Shown: one piece after another, positions 42,832 to 50,626 of the stretch | How the letters are laid out: each line of letters starts with the position of its first letter | Position numbering within the stretch: position 1 is the stretch's first letter | Source of the DNA: SpSt-600 sp042408195 | GTDB taxonomy: Bacteria; Chloroflexota; Anaerolineae; SpSt-600 | DNA length: 64,000 nucleotides | Direction of reading: 5' to 3' | NCBI GenBank assembly: GCA_042408195.1 | Contig: JBHOQL010000118.1 | Coordinates: forward strand, 1-64,000 | The notes under the pieces: generated by a model | Told to the model about the DNA's origin: nothing | Seen by the model: the letters and a program-made list of their open reading frames with translations, nothing else | Database searches by the model: none | Program-made: the position numbers and the translations under genes

Positions 42832-44562
42832 ATGCTCTTTTCCAGGTTAACCCATAGAAAAATCCAGTTTTTGACGCTAGCGATCATATTGCTTGCCGGA
42901 TTATGCCTTTTCTTGGTGGCAGGGTACTACGGTCTGAAGCATGGGACTGAGGGAGTTTTCCGCTCCCTGCAGCAGCGCTCTTGGGAGCACTACAAGCGAG
43001 GAGAAGCGCACCTGCGGGAGGGTAATCTGGAACTGGCCTTAGCTGAATTTGAAGAAGCCCTGCGTCTATATCCCCAAAACGAAGAGGCCCTCCGCAAAAT
43101 CCAAGAGCTTAAACCCTTGCTTCAGCAGGCTTCGATTACCCCTTCTCAGCAGTTAACCGAAAACACTCTGGAAAACTACTTCCAGGAGGCCCAGAACCTG
43201 TACCAGCAAGGAAAATGGGAAGAAGCTGCTCTAGCTCTGGAAAACCTCCGTATCCTGGCCCCTGATTACCGCAAAACAGCCGTGGCAGACCTTATGAGCC
43301 AAGCCTTTTACCAGGCAGGCCTTGCCAAGGTTCAGGAAAACGAGTTAGAAATTGCCATTCAATACTTCGATAAAGCCCTGGCATTGAATCCCGATGACCC
43401 GAGAACAAACGAGGAAAGGGAAAAAGCCGCACTCTATTTTGAAGCCCTTACTTTCTGGGGGGCTAACTGGGAAAAAACCGTTAAAGCCCTGGAAACCCTC
43501 GTCGAGAAATACCCTGATTACAAGGACTCCAAGAACAAGCTCAGAGAAGCCCGGATCGAATATGCCAAAGCTCTCGCTTGGAAGGGCGACTGGTGTGGGG
43601 CAGAAGCTCAGCTCAAGCTCGTCCCTGAACCTGACTCTGCAGTCAAAGCCGAGCTTTACAAAGCTTACAACTTCTGTCATGTAGCAACCCCTACCCCTTC
43701 TCCGGCTCCATCCTCGGCCACTGCTCAGATACCCTCTCCGACGCCTGCAGGGATGTGCTCCGGGCGGATCGCCTGGGCTGACTATGACCCTGTTAAGTCC
43801 ATCTTTGTCCTTTACTCTATGGATGTAAGCAGGGGGCAGATCAATAAAATCGCTGAGAAAGCCATCAGTCCTGCCTTTTCCCCCGATGGGAATTTCATCC
43901 TTTTCCGTTCCCTCCAGGAAGATATGGTGGGCCTGGCCCGTATGCCCTCTTCGGGAGGAGATAAGGTCAGAGTTACCACCTATGCCGAGGACACCTTCCC
44001 TGCATGGGCTCCTGATGGCAAGCAGATGGCCTTTGCTTCCCGCCGAGAGGGGGACAGGAAGTGGAGAATTTACACTGGCTGGGTAATGGGGCTGGAAGTA
44101 ACCCGCGAACAAGCCTTTGGCACGAGACCCACTTGGTCCCCTGATGGCAAGAGCATAGTGTTCCAAGGGTGCGTCCCCGCTACAACCCACTGCGGCCTAA
44201 TTCTAATGGGCTCAGATGGCTCAAGCGTTCGCCTTCTGACCAATTTTCCGGGTGATACCGCTCCCACTTTTTCACCGGACGGGACAAAACTTGCCTTCAT
44301 GTCGGCTGAAAGGGACGGGAACTGGGAAATTTACTTGTTGGAAATGAAAACTGGCGAAGTGCTCCGCCTTACTTCTAACCCCCACATAGATGGCCTCCCG
44401 GCCTGGTCTCCCGATGGACGCTGCCTAGCCTTTCTTTCCTACAGGGACGACAAGTGGGGCCTTTACACAATGCGAGCCGATGGTTCAAATGTGCACTTAC
44501 TTATAACCCTCTCGGACTCAATCGGAAATTGGATGGACCACAATATCTCTTGGGGGCCCTGA
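42832..44562 (+). CDS. Membrane-anchored TPR protein with TolB-like propeller
   Basis: 576 residues. An N-terminal signal anchor (about 12-35) is followed by TPR units (EHYKRGEAHLREGNLELALAEFEEAL, NLYQQGKWEEAALALENL, IQYFDKALALNPDDP) to about residue 240. A Pro/Ser/Thr linker (about 285-305) follows, then a beta-propeller with blades of the FSPDGNFILF, WAPDGKQMAF, WSPDGKSIVF, FSPDGTKLAF type. It probably sits outside the membrane and binds partners or polymers. The stop is one base before the cytosolic GH57 start, so the two are tightly coupled. Confidence 0.85.
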   Translation: MLFSRLTHRKIQFLTLAIILLAGLCLFLVAGYYGLKHGTEGVFRSLQQRSWEHYKRGEAHLREGNLELALAEFEEALRLYPQNEEALRKIQELKPLLQQASITPSQQLTENTLENYFQEAQNLYQQGKWEEAALALENLRILAPDYRKTAVADLMSQAFYQAGLAKVQENELEIAIQYFDKALALNPDDPRTNEEREKAALYFEALTFWGANWEKTVKALETLVEKYPDYKDSKNKLREARIEYAKALAWKGDWCGAEAQLKLVPEPDSAVKAELYKAYNFCHVATPTPSPAPSSATAQIPSPTPAGMCSGRIAWADYDPVKSIFVLYSMDVSRGQINKIAEKAISPAFSPDGNFILFRSLQEDMVGLARMPSSGGDKVRVTTYAEDTFPAWAPDGKQMAFASRREGDRKWRIYTGWVMGLEVTREQAFGTRPTWSPDGKSIVFQGCVPATTHCGLILMGSDGSSVRLLTNFPGDTAPTFSPDGTKLAFMSAERDGNWEIYLLEMKTGEVLRLTSNPHIDGLPAWSPDGRCLAFLSYRDDKWGLYTMRADGSNVHLLITLSDSIGNWMDHNISWGP

Positions 44563-44563
44563 T

Positions 44564-46759
44564 ATGCCTTTGTACGTGGCTTTCATTTGGCACATGCATC
44601 AGCCATATTACAAAGATCCAATATCGGGTAAGTACCTGCTGCCTTGGCTTCGCCTCCACGCTGTTAAAGATTACCTGCATATGGTGGAAGTGTTGAGCCG
44701 CTACCCCCGCATAAAGGCCACCATAAACCTTGTCCCATCCCTGCTTTCCCAACTCTTAGAATACCTAAGTGAGGGAGCAGTTGACCCTGCCATGGAACTA
44801 GGCTTTAAAGGCGAGTGGTCTAAAGAGGAAAAGGAATATATCCTCGCCCACTTCTTCAGCATAAATCATGAACGTTTCCTCAACCGTTACCCACCCTACC
44901 GCTTGCTCTTGGACCTCAGCCCCTACGTTCGCCAAGCCCCTCACCTCTTTTCCGATGCTTATTTTAGGGACCTTGTGACTTGGTTTAACCTGGCCTGGAC
45001 CGATCCTAATAAGATAGAAGAGGACGCCTTCCTCAGCGGACTTGTGAAAAAGGGAAGCAATTTTTCCGCCGAAGATTTCGCAGGACTCATCGAAAAGCAT
45101 CGGGAGATAATGGCAAGCATAATCCCCCTTTACCGGGAACTGGAAGCAAAGGGGCAACTTGAACTGGCCACTTCGCCCTTTTACCATCCTATCCTCCCTC
45201 TCCTCATAGATATAGAAACCGCTCGTCGGGCAAGCCCCGGACTTCAGCTGCCTGCCGTAGCCTTTACCCATCCTGAAGATGCTGAGGAGCAAATCCGGAA
45301 AGCCATCGAATTTCACCGGAGCCTTTTCGGCCATGAACCGACAGGCCTCTGGCCCCCCGAAGGAGCCGTATGCCCTGAACTTGTCCCAATCCTGGCGCGA
45401 AGAGGCTTCAACTGGTTCGCCACCGATGAAGCTATCCTCGCCTGCACTTTGAATGTTAGCCTGGACAGAGACCACGAAGGTCACCTCAGAGACCCCGAAG
45501 TGCTTTATCAACCTTACAGGGTTCAAATTGAAGGCAAAAGCCTGGTCGTTCTCTTCAGAGATCGCTTCCTTTCCGACCGCATCGGCTTTGTCTATCAACA
45601 TATGGACGGATACAATGCGGCGCGGGATCTAGTAAATAGGTTGCTGACCATAAGGGATCGCCTGCCCCGCGGGAAGCCTTACCTTGTTACCATAATCCTT
45701 GATGGCGAAAATTGCTGGGAGCACTACGAGCACAACGGGGACGTCTTCCTCCATAATTTGTATCGAATGCTTTCAGAAGAGCCCGAGATAGAATGTGTGA
45801 GAGTGAAGGATTTCCTGGAAAGGTTCCCGCCAAGGGAAACCCTGACAGCCCTGGCAACGGGCTCTTGGATAAACGGCAATTTAGAAACATGGGTAGGGGA
45901 AGAGACTCAGAACCGTGCTTGGGAAGCCCTGGCTCAAGTCCGGGAAGATCTGGTGAATTGGCAGAGAAACTATCCCTTGGCCGACCTTGAGACGCTGGAA
46001 ATAGCCTGGGAATGTATCTACAGGGCTGAAGGAAGCGATTGGTTCTGGTGGTATTACAGCCGGAACGTTTCGGAACAGGAGCATATATTTGACCAGGCTT
46101 TCAGGGGCCACCTAGCTGGGGTTTATACAGCCATTGGTCTACCTGTCCCTGAGTGGCTCTCCTACCCGATAATGAAACCTATAGCGGTAGTGGAACGAGT
46201 CCCTTCTCACTTTATATCTCCCAGGCTTGAGGCTTCGCCTCAGGCCCCTTCCGACTGGGGAAGGGCTGGATACTTGAAGGGAGGTCCGGTAGGGAGCGCC
46301 ATGCGCCCCTCCAGTCAGATTTTAAAAGGGCTTTATTACGGTTACGATCCCGGAACCCTTTACTTACGTATAGAGAGCAACGAACCAGTGGATTCCATCG
46401 CCCTGTCTATTTACTTCATAAGTCCATCGGCTGGGAAGATGAACTGGCGATTTCGTCGCCCTGGTGAAAAGGCTGAAGCTATTAATGGGGTCGGGCTGGC
46501 TTGGGCTCTGGAAATAATACCCAGAGAACCGAGAGCCCTGCTTTTCAAAGCGGAAGGGCAAGAAGTGTGGAGCTTGGCCAGGGAGCTTGTAAATCTGGCT
46601 CGTTCCGAAAAGGTCTTAGAGTTGGCAATACCTTTGAGTTACCTTGGCCTCAAGGTAGGAGACACCCTCGGGCTCATAGTTGTTGGCGAAAAGGAAGGGG
46701 TTCTGGAAAAAGTCCCGCCCTTTGGACCTTTGCTCTTTACCCTAAAGGACAGGTTTTGA
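44564..46759 (+). CDS. Cytosolic GH57 glycoside hydrolase/glucanotransferase
   Basis: 731 residues without a signal peptide. GH57 signatures: HMHQP at 10-14, KGQLELATSPFYHP near 197, nucleophile Glu266 in LWPPEG, presumed acid/base Asp380 in LDGEN and the WFWWY segment near 497. The C-terminal 180 residues are beta-rich and resemble the first C-terminal module of the secreted GH57 at 26.0-29.1 kb, which indicates common descent with loss or gain of the export signal. Likely substrates are intracellular alpha-glucans or imported maltodextrins. The start is one base after the upstream stop. Confidence 0.9.
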   Translation: MPLYVAFIWHMHQPYYKDPISGKYLLPWLRLHAVKDYLHMVEVLSRYPRIKATINLVPSLLSQLLEYLSEGAVDPAMELGFKGEWSKEEKEYILAHFFSINHERFLNRYPPYRLLLDLSPYVRQAPHLFSDAYFRDLVTWFNLAWTDPNKIEEDAFLSGLVKKGSNFSAEDFAGLIEKHREIMASIIPLYRELEAKGQLELATSPFYHPILPLLIDIETARRASPGLQLPAVAFTHPEDAEEQIRKAIEFHRSLFGHEPTGLWPPEGAVCPELVPILARRGFNWFATDEAILACTLNVSLDRDHEGHLRDPEVLYQPYRVQIEGKSLVVLFRDRFLSDRIGFVYQHMDGYNAARDLVNRLLTIRDRLPRGKPYLVTIILDGENCWEHYEHNGDVFLHNLYRMLSEEPEIECVRVKDFLERFPPRETLTALATGSWINGNLETWVGEETQNRAWEALAQVREDLVNWQRNYPLADLETLEIAWECIYRAEGSDWFWWYYSRNVSEQEHIFDQAFRGHLAGVYTAIGLPVPEWLSYPIMKPIAVVERVPSHFISPRLEASPQAPSDWGRAGYLKGGPVGSAMRPSSQILKGLYYGYDPGTLYLRIESNEPVDSIALSIYFISPSAGKMNWRFRRPGEKAEAINGVGLAWALEIIPREPRALLFKAEGQEVWSLARELVNLARSEKVLELAIPLSYLGLKVGDTLGLIVVGEKEGVLEKVPPFGPLLFTLKDRF

Positions 46760-46767
46760 GGCAGGCC

Positions 46768-47007
46768 ATGCCACTGGACATCCACCTGGATGATGAGGTC
46801 CGATTGCGAAAGCCTCACCCCTGTGGAGCCAATCATTGGCTCGTAGTCAGGGTGGGGGCTGATATTGGCCTCAGGTGCACGAAGTGCGGCCGAAAGGTCC
46901 TCCTTCCTCGCTCAGTCTTTGAAAAGCGCTTCAAGGGCTTCATAAAGCGCAGTCGCCCATCCTTGGATGATATCGCTGCAGGACTTGCCGGGAAAATTTC
47001 CGAGTAA
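46768..47007 (+). CDS. DUF951 family protein
   Basis: 79 residues. The whole protein fits the DUF951 (YyzM-like) pattern: DEVRLRKPHPCGANHWLVVRVG, ADIGLRCTKCGRKVLLPRS, FEKRFKGFI. Four conserved positions (Cys19 and the CTKC pair with basic context) suggest a small nucleic-acid-binding or zinc-binding protein. Function is unknown. In Firmicutes the gene often neighbours parB/noc; here it is 10 kb away. GAGG lies just before the ATG and the GH57 gene ends 8 bases upstream. Confidence 0.85.
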   Translation: MPLDIHLDDEVRLRKPHPCGANHWLVVRVGADIGLRCTKCGRKVLLPRSVFEKRFKGFIKRSRPSLDDIAAGLAGKISE

Positions 47008-47012
47008 TTCGT

Positions 47013-47040
47013 TTGACAGGCAAAAGAGCTTGAATATAAT
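47013..47040 (+). promoter_or_regulatory. Strong promoter for the selenium cluster
   Basis: Perfect TTGACA at 47013-47018, 16 bases, perfect TATAAT at 47035-47040. The predicted transcript would start near 47047, leaving a leader of about 217 bases. Confidence 0.8.
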
Positions 47041-47046
47041 TTAGAA

Positions 47047-47263
47047 AAATCTGTGATAGGGAAAGGATGATGGCCTTCAAGTTTGTGGTTTGAACCCTCT
47101 GAGGCCGGGAAGGAGGCCGGGCGCACGTGATGCGCCGGGATTCCCGGCTTTATAATTTAGCCCGCCCGGACGGGTTTGTGGTCCGGGGAGGTAGTAACCC
47201 CTTTTAGCCCCGAAACCTCCCCAGGCCCGAAGGGCGGGTAACTCCAGGGCTTGGGGAGGAAAG
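47047..47263 (+). promoter_or_regulatory. Folded 5' leader of the selenium cluster, candidate riboswitch
   Basis: About 217 transcribed bases without an ORF but dense in helices. GGCC 47072-47075 pairs with 47103-47106, stacked on TTCAA/TTGAA 47076-47080/47090-47094. An 8-bp helix 47104-47111/47141-47148 encloses a 6-bp hairpin 47120-47125/47131-47136. A 7-bp helix 47161-47167/47232-47238 closes a junction holding 47166-47171/47181-47186 and an 8-bp helix GGGGAGGT 47185-47192/ACCTCCCC 47215-47222. The second strand of that last helix can instead pair with the ribosome-binding site GGGGAGG 47253-47259, an exact copy of 47185-47191. Helix 47161-47167 also competes with a GCCC-GAA-GGGC hairpin (47225-47235). 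It fits no riboswitch class I know; a selenium- or sulfur-related ligand is a guess. Confidence 0.6.
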
Positions 47264-48418
47264 ATGAGCCTTATTTACCTTGATAATGCTGCTACATCCT
47301 TCCCCAAACCACCCCAGGTGGTGGAAGCTATAGTTCACTTTCTCACCAGAATCGGAGCCAATGCCGGTCGATCCGGCCACCGTTTATCTGTAGAAGCTGG
47401 CCGGATCGTCTACGAGACAAGGGAAGCCTTAGCCGAGCTCTTCCGCATACCCGATCCTCTCCGTATAGTCTTCGGCCACAACGTAACTGAGATGATAAAC
47501 CTGGTCCTGAGGGGTTTCCTTCGGCCTGGGGATCACGTGGTAACGAGCTCAATGGAACATAATTCTGTAATGCGTCCTTTGCGGGCCCTGGAGAAAGAAG
47601 GGGTTGAGGTTTCAGTGGTCCCCTGCTCGCCCGAAGGCTTGCTTGACCCAACCGAAATAGAGAGAGCTATACGCTCTAACACCCGCCTCATCGTCCTGAA
47701 TCATGCTTCCAACGTCACTGGTACAATCCTTCCTGTGAGGGAGGCGGGCCAGATCGCTCGCCGGTATGGCATATTCCTTCTGGTGGATGCAGCTCAGACG
47801 GCTGGAACTTACCCTATCGACGCCGAAGCCGATATGATTGATTTTCTAGCTTTCACCGGACACAAGGGCTTAATGGGTCCTACTGGGACCGGAGGTCTGT
47901 ACATCGGGCCAAGAGTCCCTCTGGAGGAACTCAAGCCCTTGAAGCTGGGAGGAACCGGTTCCCGGAGCGAGCTGGAAGAGCAGCCAGGTTTTATGCCTGA
48001 TAAATACGAAAGTGGCACTCAAAACGCAGCAGGTCTCGCAGGTCTCAAGGCAGGGGTCGGGTTCATTTTGGAAACGGGCCTTGAAGAAATCCGTCGCCAT
48101 AAAATGGAGCTCACCGCCCTACTTGTAGAAGGGCTTTCCCGCATCGAAAGAGTCATACTTTATGGCTCTCAAGACCTTTCCAGGCGAGTGGGGATTGTTT
48201 CCTTCAACATCGAAGGAATGGAGCCTTCTGAGGTGGCCTTAAGGCTGGATGAAGAGTTTGGGATACTGTGCAGGCCAGGACTTCACTGTGCGCCGTCCGC
48301 CCACAGGACCATCGGAACTTTCCCAAAGGGCACGGTCCGGTTTTCCCTAGGTTTTTTCAACACTCGGGAAGAAGTGGAAAAGGCGGTAGAAGCAGTAGGA
48401 AAGATAGCAAGGAGGTAA
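47264..48418 (+). CDS. Class V aminotransferase, cysteine desulfurase/selenocysteine lyase-like
   Basis: 384 residues. PLP lysine is Lys201 in FTGHKGLMG, with His202-type context DAAQTAG upstream. The catalytic loop cysteine is Cys342 in GLHCAPSAHR. The start YLDNAATSFPKPP and the GANAGRSGH segment define the subfamily often found beside selenium genes (the EF2568-like cysteine desulfurase family). It would take S or Se from cysteine or selenocysteine and pass it on as persulfide or perselenide. The neighbouring YedF, DUF3343 and SelD make a selenium role likely. GGGGAGGA precedes the ATG and is part of the leader's switch-like pairing. Confidence 0.92.
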   Translation: MSLIYLDNAATSFPKPPQVVEAIVHFLTRIGANAGRSGHRLSVEAGRIVYETREALAELFRIPDPLRIVFGHNVTEMINLVLRGFLRPGDHVVTSSMEHNSVMRPLRALEKEGVEVSVVPCSPEGLLDPTEIERAIRSNTRLIVLNHASNVTGTILPVREAGQIARRYGIFLLVDAAQTAGTYPIDAEADMIDFLAFTGHKGLMGPTGTGGLYIGPRVPLEELKPLKLGGTGSRSELEEQPGFMPDKYESGTQNAAGLAGLKAGVGFILETGLEEIRRHKMELTALLVEGLSRIERVILYGSQDLSRRVGIVSFNIEGMEPSEVALRLDEEFGILCRPGLHCAPSAHRTIGTFPKGTVRFSLGFFNTREEVEKAVEAVGKIARR

Positions 48419-48421
48419 GCT

Positions 48422-49006
48422 ATGTCAAAGGTCGTTGATGCCAGAGGCTTAGCTTGCCCTCAACCGGTAATCCTTACCCGCAAGGCCATGGCCGAAAGCA
48501 ATGAACTAACCGTGATCGTGGACAGCGTTACAGCCAGGGATAACGTTTCCCATCTTGCTAAGAAACAGGGGTTCGCCGTGGCGGTTGAGGAGAGAAGCAA
48601 CGGTGTTTACTACCTACACTTGCGCCGGGATAAGGAAGCCGCACAACTCTCCGCCGGCGGGATTCAACTTGGCCCGACGGTCCTCTTTATCTCTGCTTAC
48701 GGTATGGGCAGAGGTCCAGAGGAACTGCAGGAGATCCTCATCCGAGGCTTTCTGCATGCCTTAAACGAGGTTGACTCCCTCCCCGATACTATCGTTTTCG
48801 TAAACACGGGCGTGAAGTTAACGGTGGAGGGCTCCCCAGTTCTGGAAGACCTGAAAGCCCTGGAAGAAAAGGGGGTGGAAATCCTCATCTGCGGGACGTG
48901 CCTGAATTACTTCGGTCTGACGGATAAAGTGGTGGTGGGTTCTGTTTCCAACATGTATTCCATCGCTGAAAAATTGCTGGGAGCGGGAAAAATAATAAGC
49001 CTGTGA
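48422..49006 (+). CDS. yedF: Selenium metabolism protein YedF (TusA plus DsrE-like)
   Basis: 194 residues. The N-terminal TusA fold carries ARGLACPQP with the reactive Cys12. A DsrE/F-like domain (about 85-194) follows, with PTVLFISAYGMGRG and the late EILICGTCLNYFGL cysteines. The two-domain architecture is that of the sulfurtransferase-like selenium metabolism protein YedF, linked by genome context to selenophosphate users. It probably relays perselenide from the upstream desulfurase. It starts 3 bases after that gene's stop. Confidence 0.93.
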   Translation: MSKVVDARGLACPQPVILTRKAMAESNELTVIVDSVTARDNVSHLAKKQGFAVAVEERSNGVYYLHLRRDKEAAQLSAGGIQLGPTVLFISAYGMGRGPEELQEILIRGFLHALNEVDSLPDTIVFVNTGVKLTVEGSPVLEDLKALEEKGVEILICGTCLNYFGLTDKVVVGSVSNMYSIAEKLLGAGKIISL

Positions 49007-49017
49007 AAAGGCGAGCT

Positions 49018-49236
49018 ATGGAGTACGGGGTGGTCATATTTTATTCAACGAACTGGGCTCTAAAGGCTGAGAAAGTGGCTAAGGAGGGAGGGTTCGAGGT
49101 CAAGTTGATCCCGACCCCTCGCCAGATAAGCTCCGATTGCGGGACCGCCCTGAGGTTCCGCTGGGAAGACAAGGAAGCCCTACTGGCCCTTCTAGAAAGC
49201 AAGGGGGTCAGGATTGAGAGGGTTCACAAAATCTAA
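49018..49236 (+). CDS. DUF3343 putative Se/S carrier protein
   Basis: 72 residues from the ATG (a GTG five codons upstream overlaps the yedF stop). Typical DUF3343 features: a start strand YGVVIFYSTNWALKAEK, FEVKLIPTPRQISSDCGTAL with a conserved Cys in the SSDCG motif, then a helical end. The family is a presumed Se/S carrier because it co-occurs with selenium genes, and the Cys would carry the chalcogen. It lies between yedF and yedE. Confidence 0.88.
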   Translation: MEYGVVIFYSTNWALKAEKVAKEGGFEVKLIPTPRQISSDCGTALRFRWEDKEALLALLESKGVRIERVHKI

Positions 49237-49253
49237 ATGGAAAGGAGGGAGCC

Positions 49254-50354
49254 ATGAGTAAATTCTTCGCATCCCGCGCCGGGATTATGGTTTCCGGAGC
49301 TATAATAGGGGCTCTGGCAGCTCTGTTGGTCCTGTGGGGGAACCCGCCTAACATGGGTATTTGCGTGGCCTGCTTCACCAGGGATACAGCGGGTGCTTTG
49401 GGCCTCCACAGGGCTGCCGCGGTCCAGTACATAAGGCCTGAGCTCATTGGTTTTGTCTTCGGTGCCATGCTTGGAGCCCTGCTTTTCAGGGAATTCAGGC
49501 CCCGCGCTGGCTCCGCTCCAGTCATAAGGTTCGTCCTGGGATTCTTCGCCATAATTGGAGCTCTTGTTTTCCTCGGCTGCCCTTGGCGAGCTTACCTTCG
49601 TCTTGCAGGGGGTGATCTCAACGCTGTTTTGGGTATAGCGGGCTTTATCGTCGGAGTGGCCATAGGGGTATGGTTCCTCAAGCGCGGTTACAGCCTTGGC
49701 CGCTCCAGGCCGGTGGGAACGGCGGCTGGCCTAGTGATACCAGTTTTTGCTCTGATGTTGCTTCTCTTGCTAGTCTTCCGCGTCAGCTTCGGAGAAAAGG
49801 CTCCTATTTTCTTCAGTGAATCTGGTCCGGGTTCTCTCCATGCTCCCATCCTCATCTCACTGGCCGTGGGGATTGTGGCTGGCTTCCTGGCGCAGAGAAC
49901 TCGCTTTTGTACTATGGGAGCCATAAGGGACATTATTATAATGCGGGATTTCCACCTCTTCAGCGGTGTCCTGGGCTTCATTGTGGCTGCTTTCCTGGTT
50001 AACCTGGCCATCGGCAAGTTCCGGCTCGGATTTGCCGCCCAGCCGATCGCTCATTCCAACCACCTATGGAACTTCCTGGGCATGGTATTAGCAGGTATGA
50101 GCTTCGCCCTGGCCGGCGGCTGTCCTGGAAGGCAGTTCTTCATGGCTGGGGAAGGCGATGGCGATGCAGCCTTGTTCGTCTTCGGAATGCTGATAGGGGC
50201 TGCTTTCGCCCACAATTTCAATTTGGTCGGCATCCCAGATAGGATTGTGGATGGGAAGCTGGTAGTTGGTGGCCCAAATATCTGGGGGCAGATTGCCGTG
50301 ATCGTTGGCTTGATAATTGTGGCTGCCATCGGTTGGACCATGAGAGAAAAATAG
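49254..50354 (+). CDS. yedE: Selenium-associated membrane transporter YedE
   Basis: 366 residues with about ten hydrophobic segments in two repeats of the sulfur-transport (YeeE/YedE) fold. Conserved cysteines lie in MGICVACFTRDTAGALG, FLGCPWRA, RTRFCTMGAIRD and the GGCPGRQFFMAGEGDG loop, the path for thiosulfate or selenium species in this family. The long form with FFMAGEGDGDA is the one linked to selenium metabolism. It probably imports a selenium compound for YedF, DUF3343 and SelD. GGAGG precedes the ATG. Confidence 0.92.
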   Translation: MSKFFASRAGIMVSGAIIGALAALLVLWGNPPNMGICVACFTRDTAGALGLHRAAAVQYIRPELIGFVFGAMLGALLFREFRPRAGSAPVIRFVLGFFAIIGALVFLGCPWRAYLRLAGGDLNAVLGIAGFIVGVAIGVWFLKRGYSLGRSRPVGTAAGLVIPVFALMLLLLLVFRVSFGEKAPIFFSESGPGSLHAPILISLAVGIVAGFLAQRTRFCTMGAIRDIIIMRDFHLFSGVLGFIVAAFLVNLAIGKFRLGFAAQPIAHSNHLWNFLGMVLAGMSFALAGGCPGRQFFMAGEGDGDAALFVFGMLIGAAFAHNFNLVGIPDRIVDGKLVVGGPNIWGQIAVIVGLIIVAAIGWTMREK

Positions 50355-50364
50355 GAGGTGGACC

Positions 50365-50574
50365 ATGGCTAAGGTGGTGGATGCCAGAGGACTATCTTGC
50401 CCTCAGCCGGCCCTTCTGGCTCGCAGGGCCATAGAAGAGGGGGAATTACCTATTGAAGTGCTGGTGGATACCGGCACTTCCAGGGATAACGTCTCCCGGA
50501 TAGCCCAAAAGGCCGGATACAAGGTCAGGGTTGAGGAAAAAGAGGGATGGTTTGTGGTAAAGATCGAAAAATAA
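50365..50574 (+). CDS. TusA-family sulfur/selenium carrier
   Basis: 69 residues, a complete TusA fold with reactive Cys in GLSCPQP (Cys12) and the following helix ALLARRAIEEGE. It is closely similar to the N-terminal domain of the YedF protein in the same operon, so it may be a duplicate. It would accept perselenide from the desulfurase and deliver it to SelD or YedE. GGAGG precedes the ATG. Confidence 0.9.
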   Translation: MAKVVDARGLSCPQPALLARRAIEEGELPIEVLVDTGTSRDNVSRIAQKAGYKVRVEEKEGWFVVKIEK

Positions 50575-50580
50575 CGCCAG

Positions 50581-50611
50581 CGGGAAGGGGCTTATCCATT
50601 GCCCCTTCCCG
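50581..50611 (+). other. Intercistronic hairpin before selD
   Basis: Perfect 11-bp stem (50581-50591 with 50601-50611) with a nine-base loop and no T-tract. It lies 16 bases before the selD start and could tune mRNA decay or partial termination. Confidence 0.6.
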
Positions 50612-50626
50612 TTAAAGGGGGGTGCA

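Noticed and set aside
47072..47148. Possible tRNA, including tRNA-Sec, because of GGTTTGAACCC and CCTTCAAG near the selenium genes
   Set aside because: No acceptor, D, anticodon and T arms can be folded together; the T-like motif has no matching 5-bp stem on either strand.
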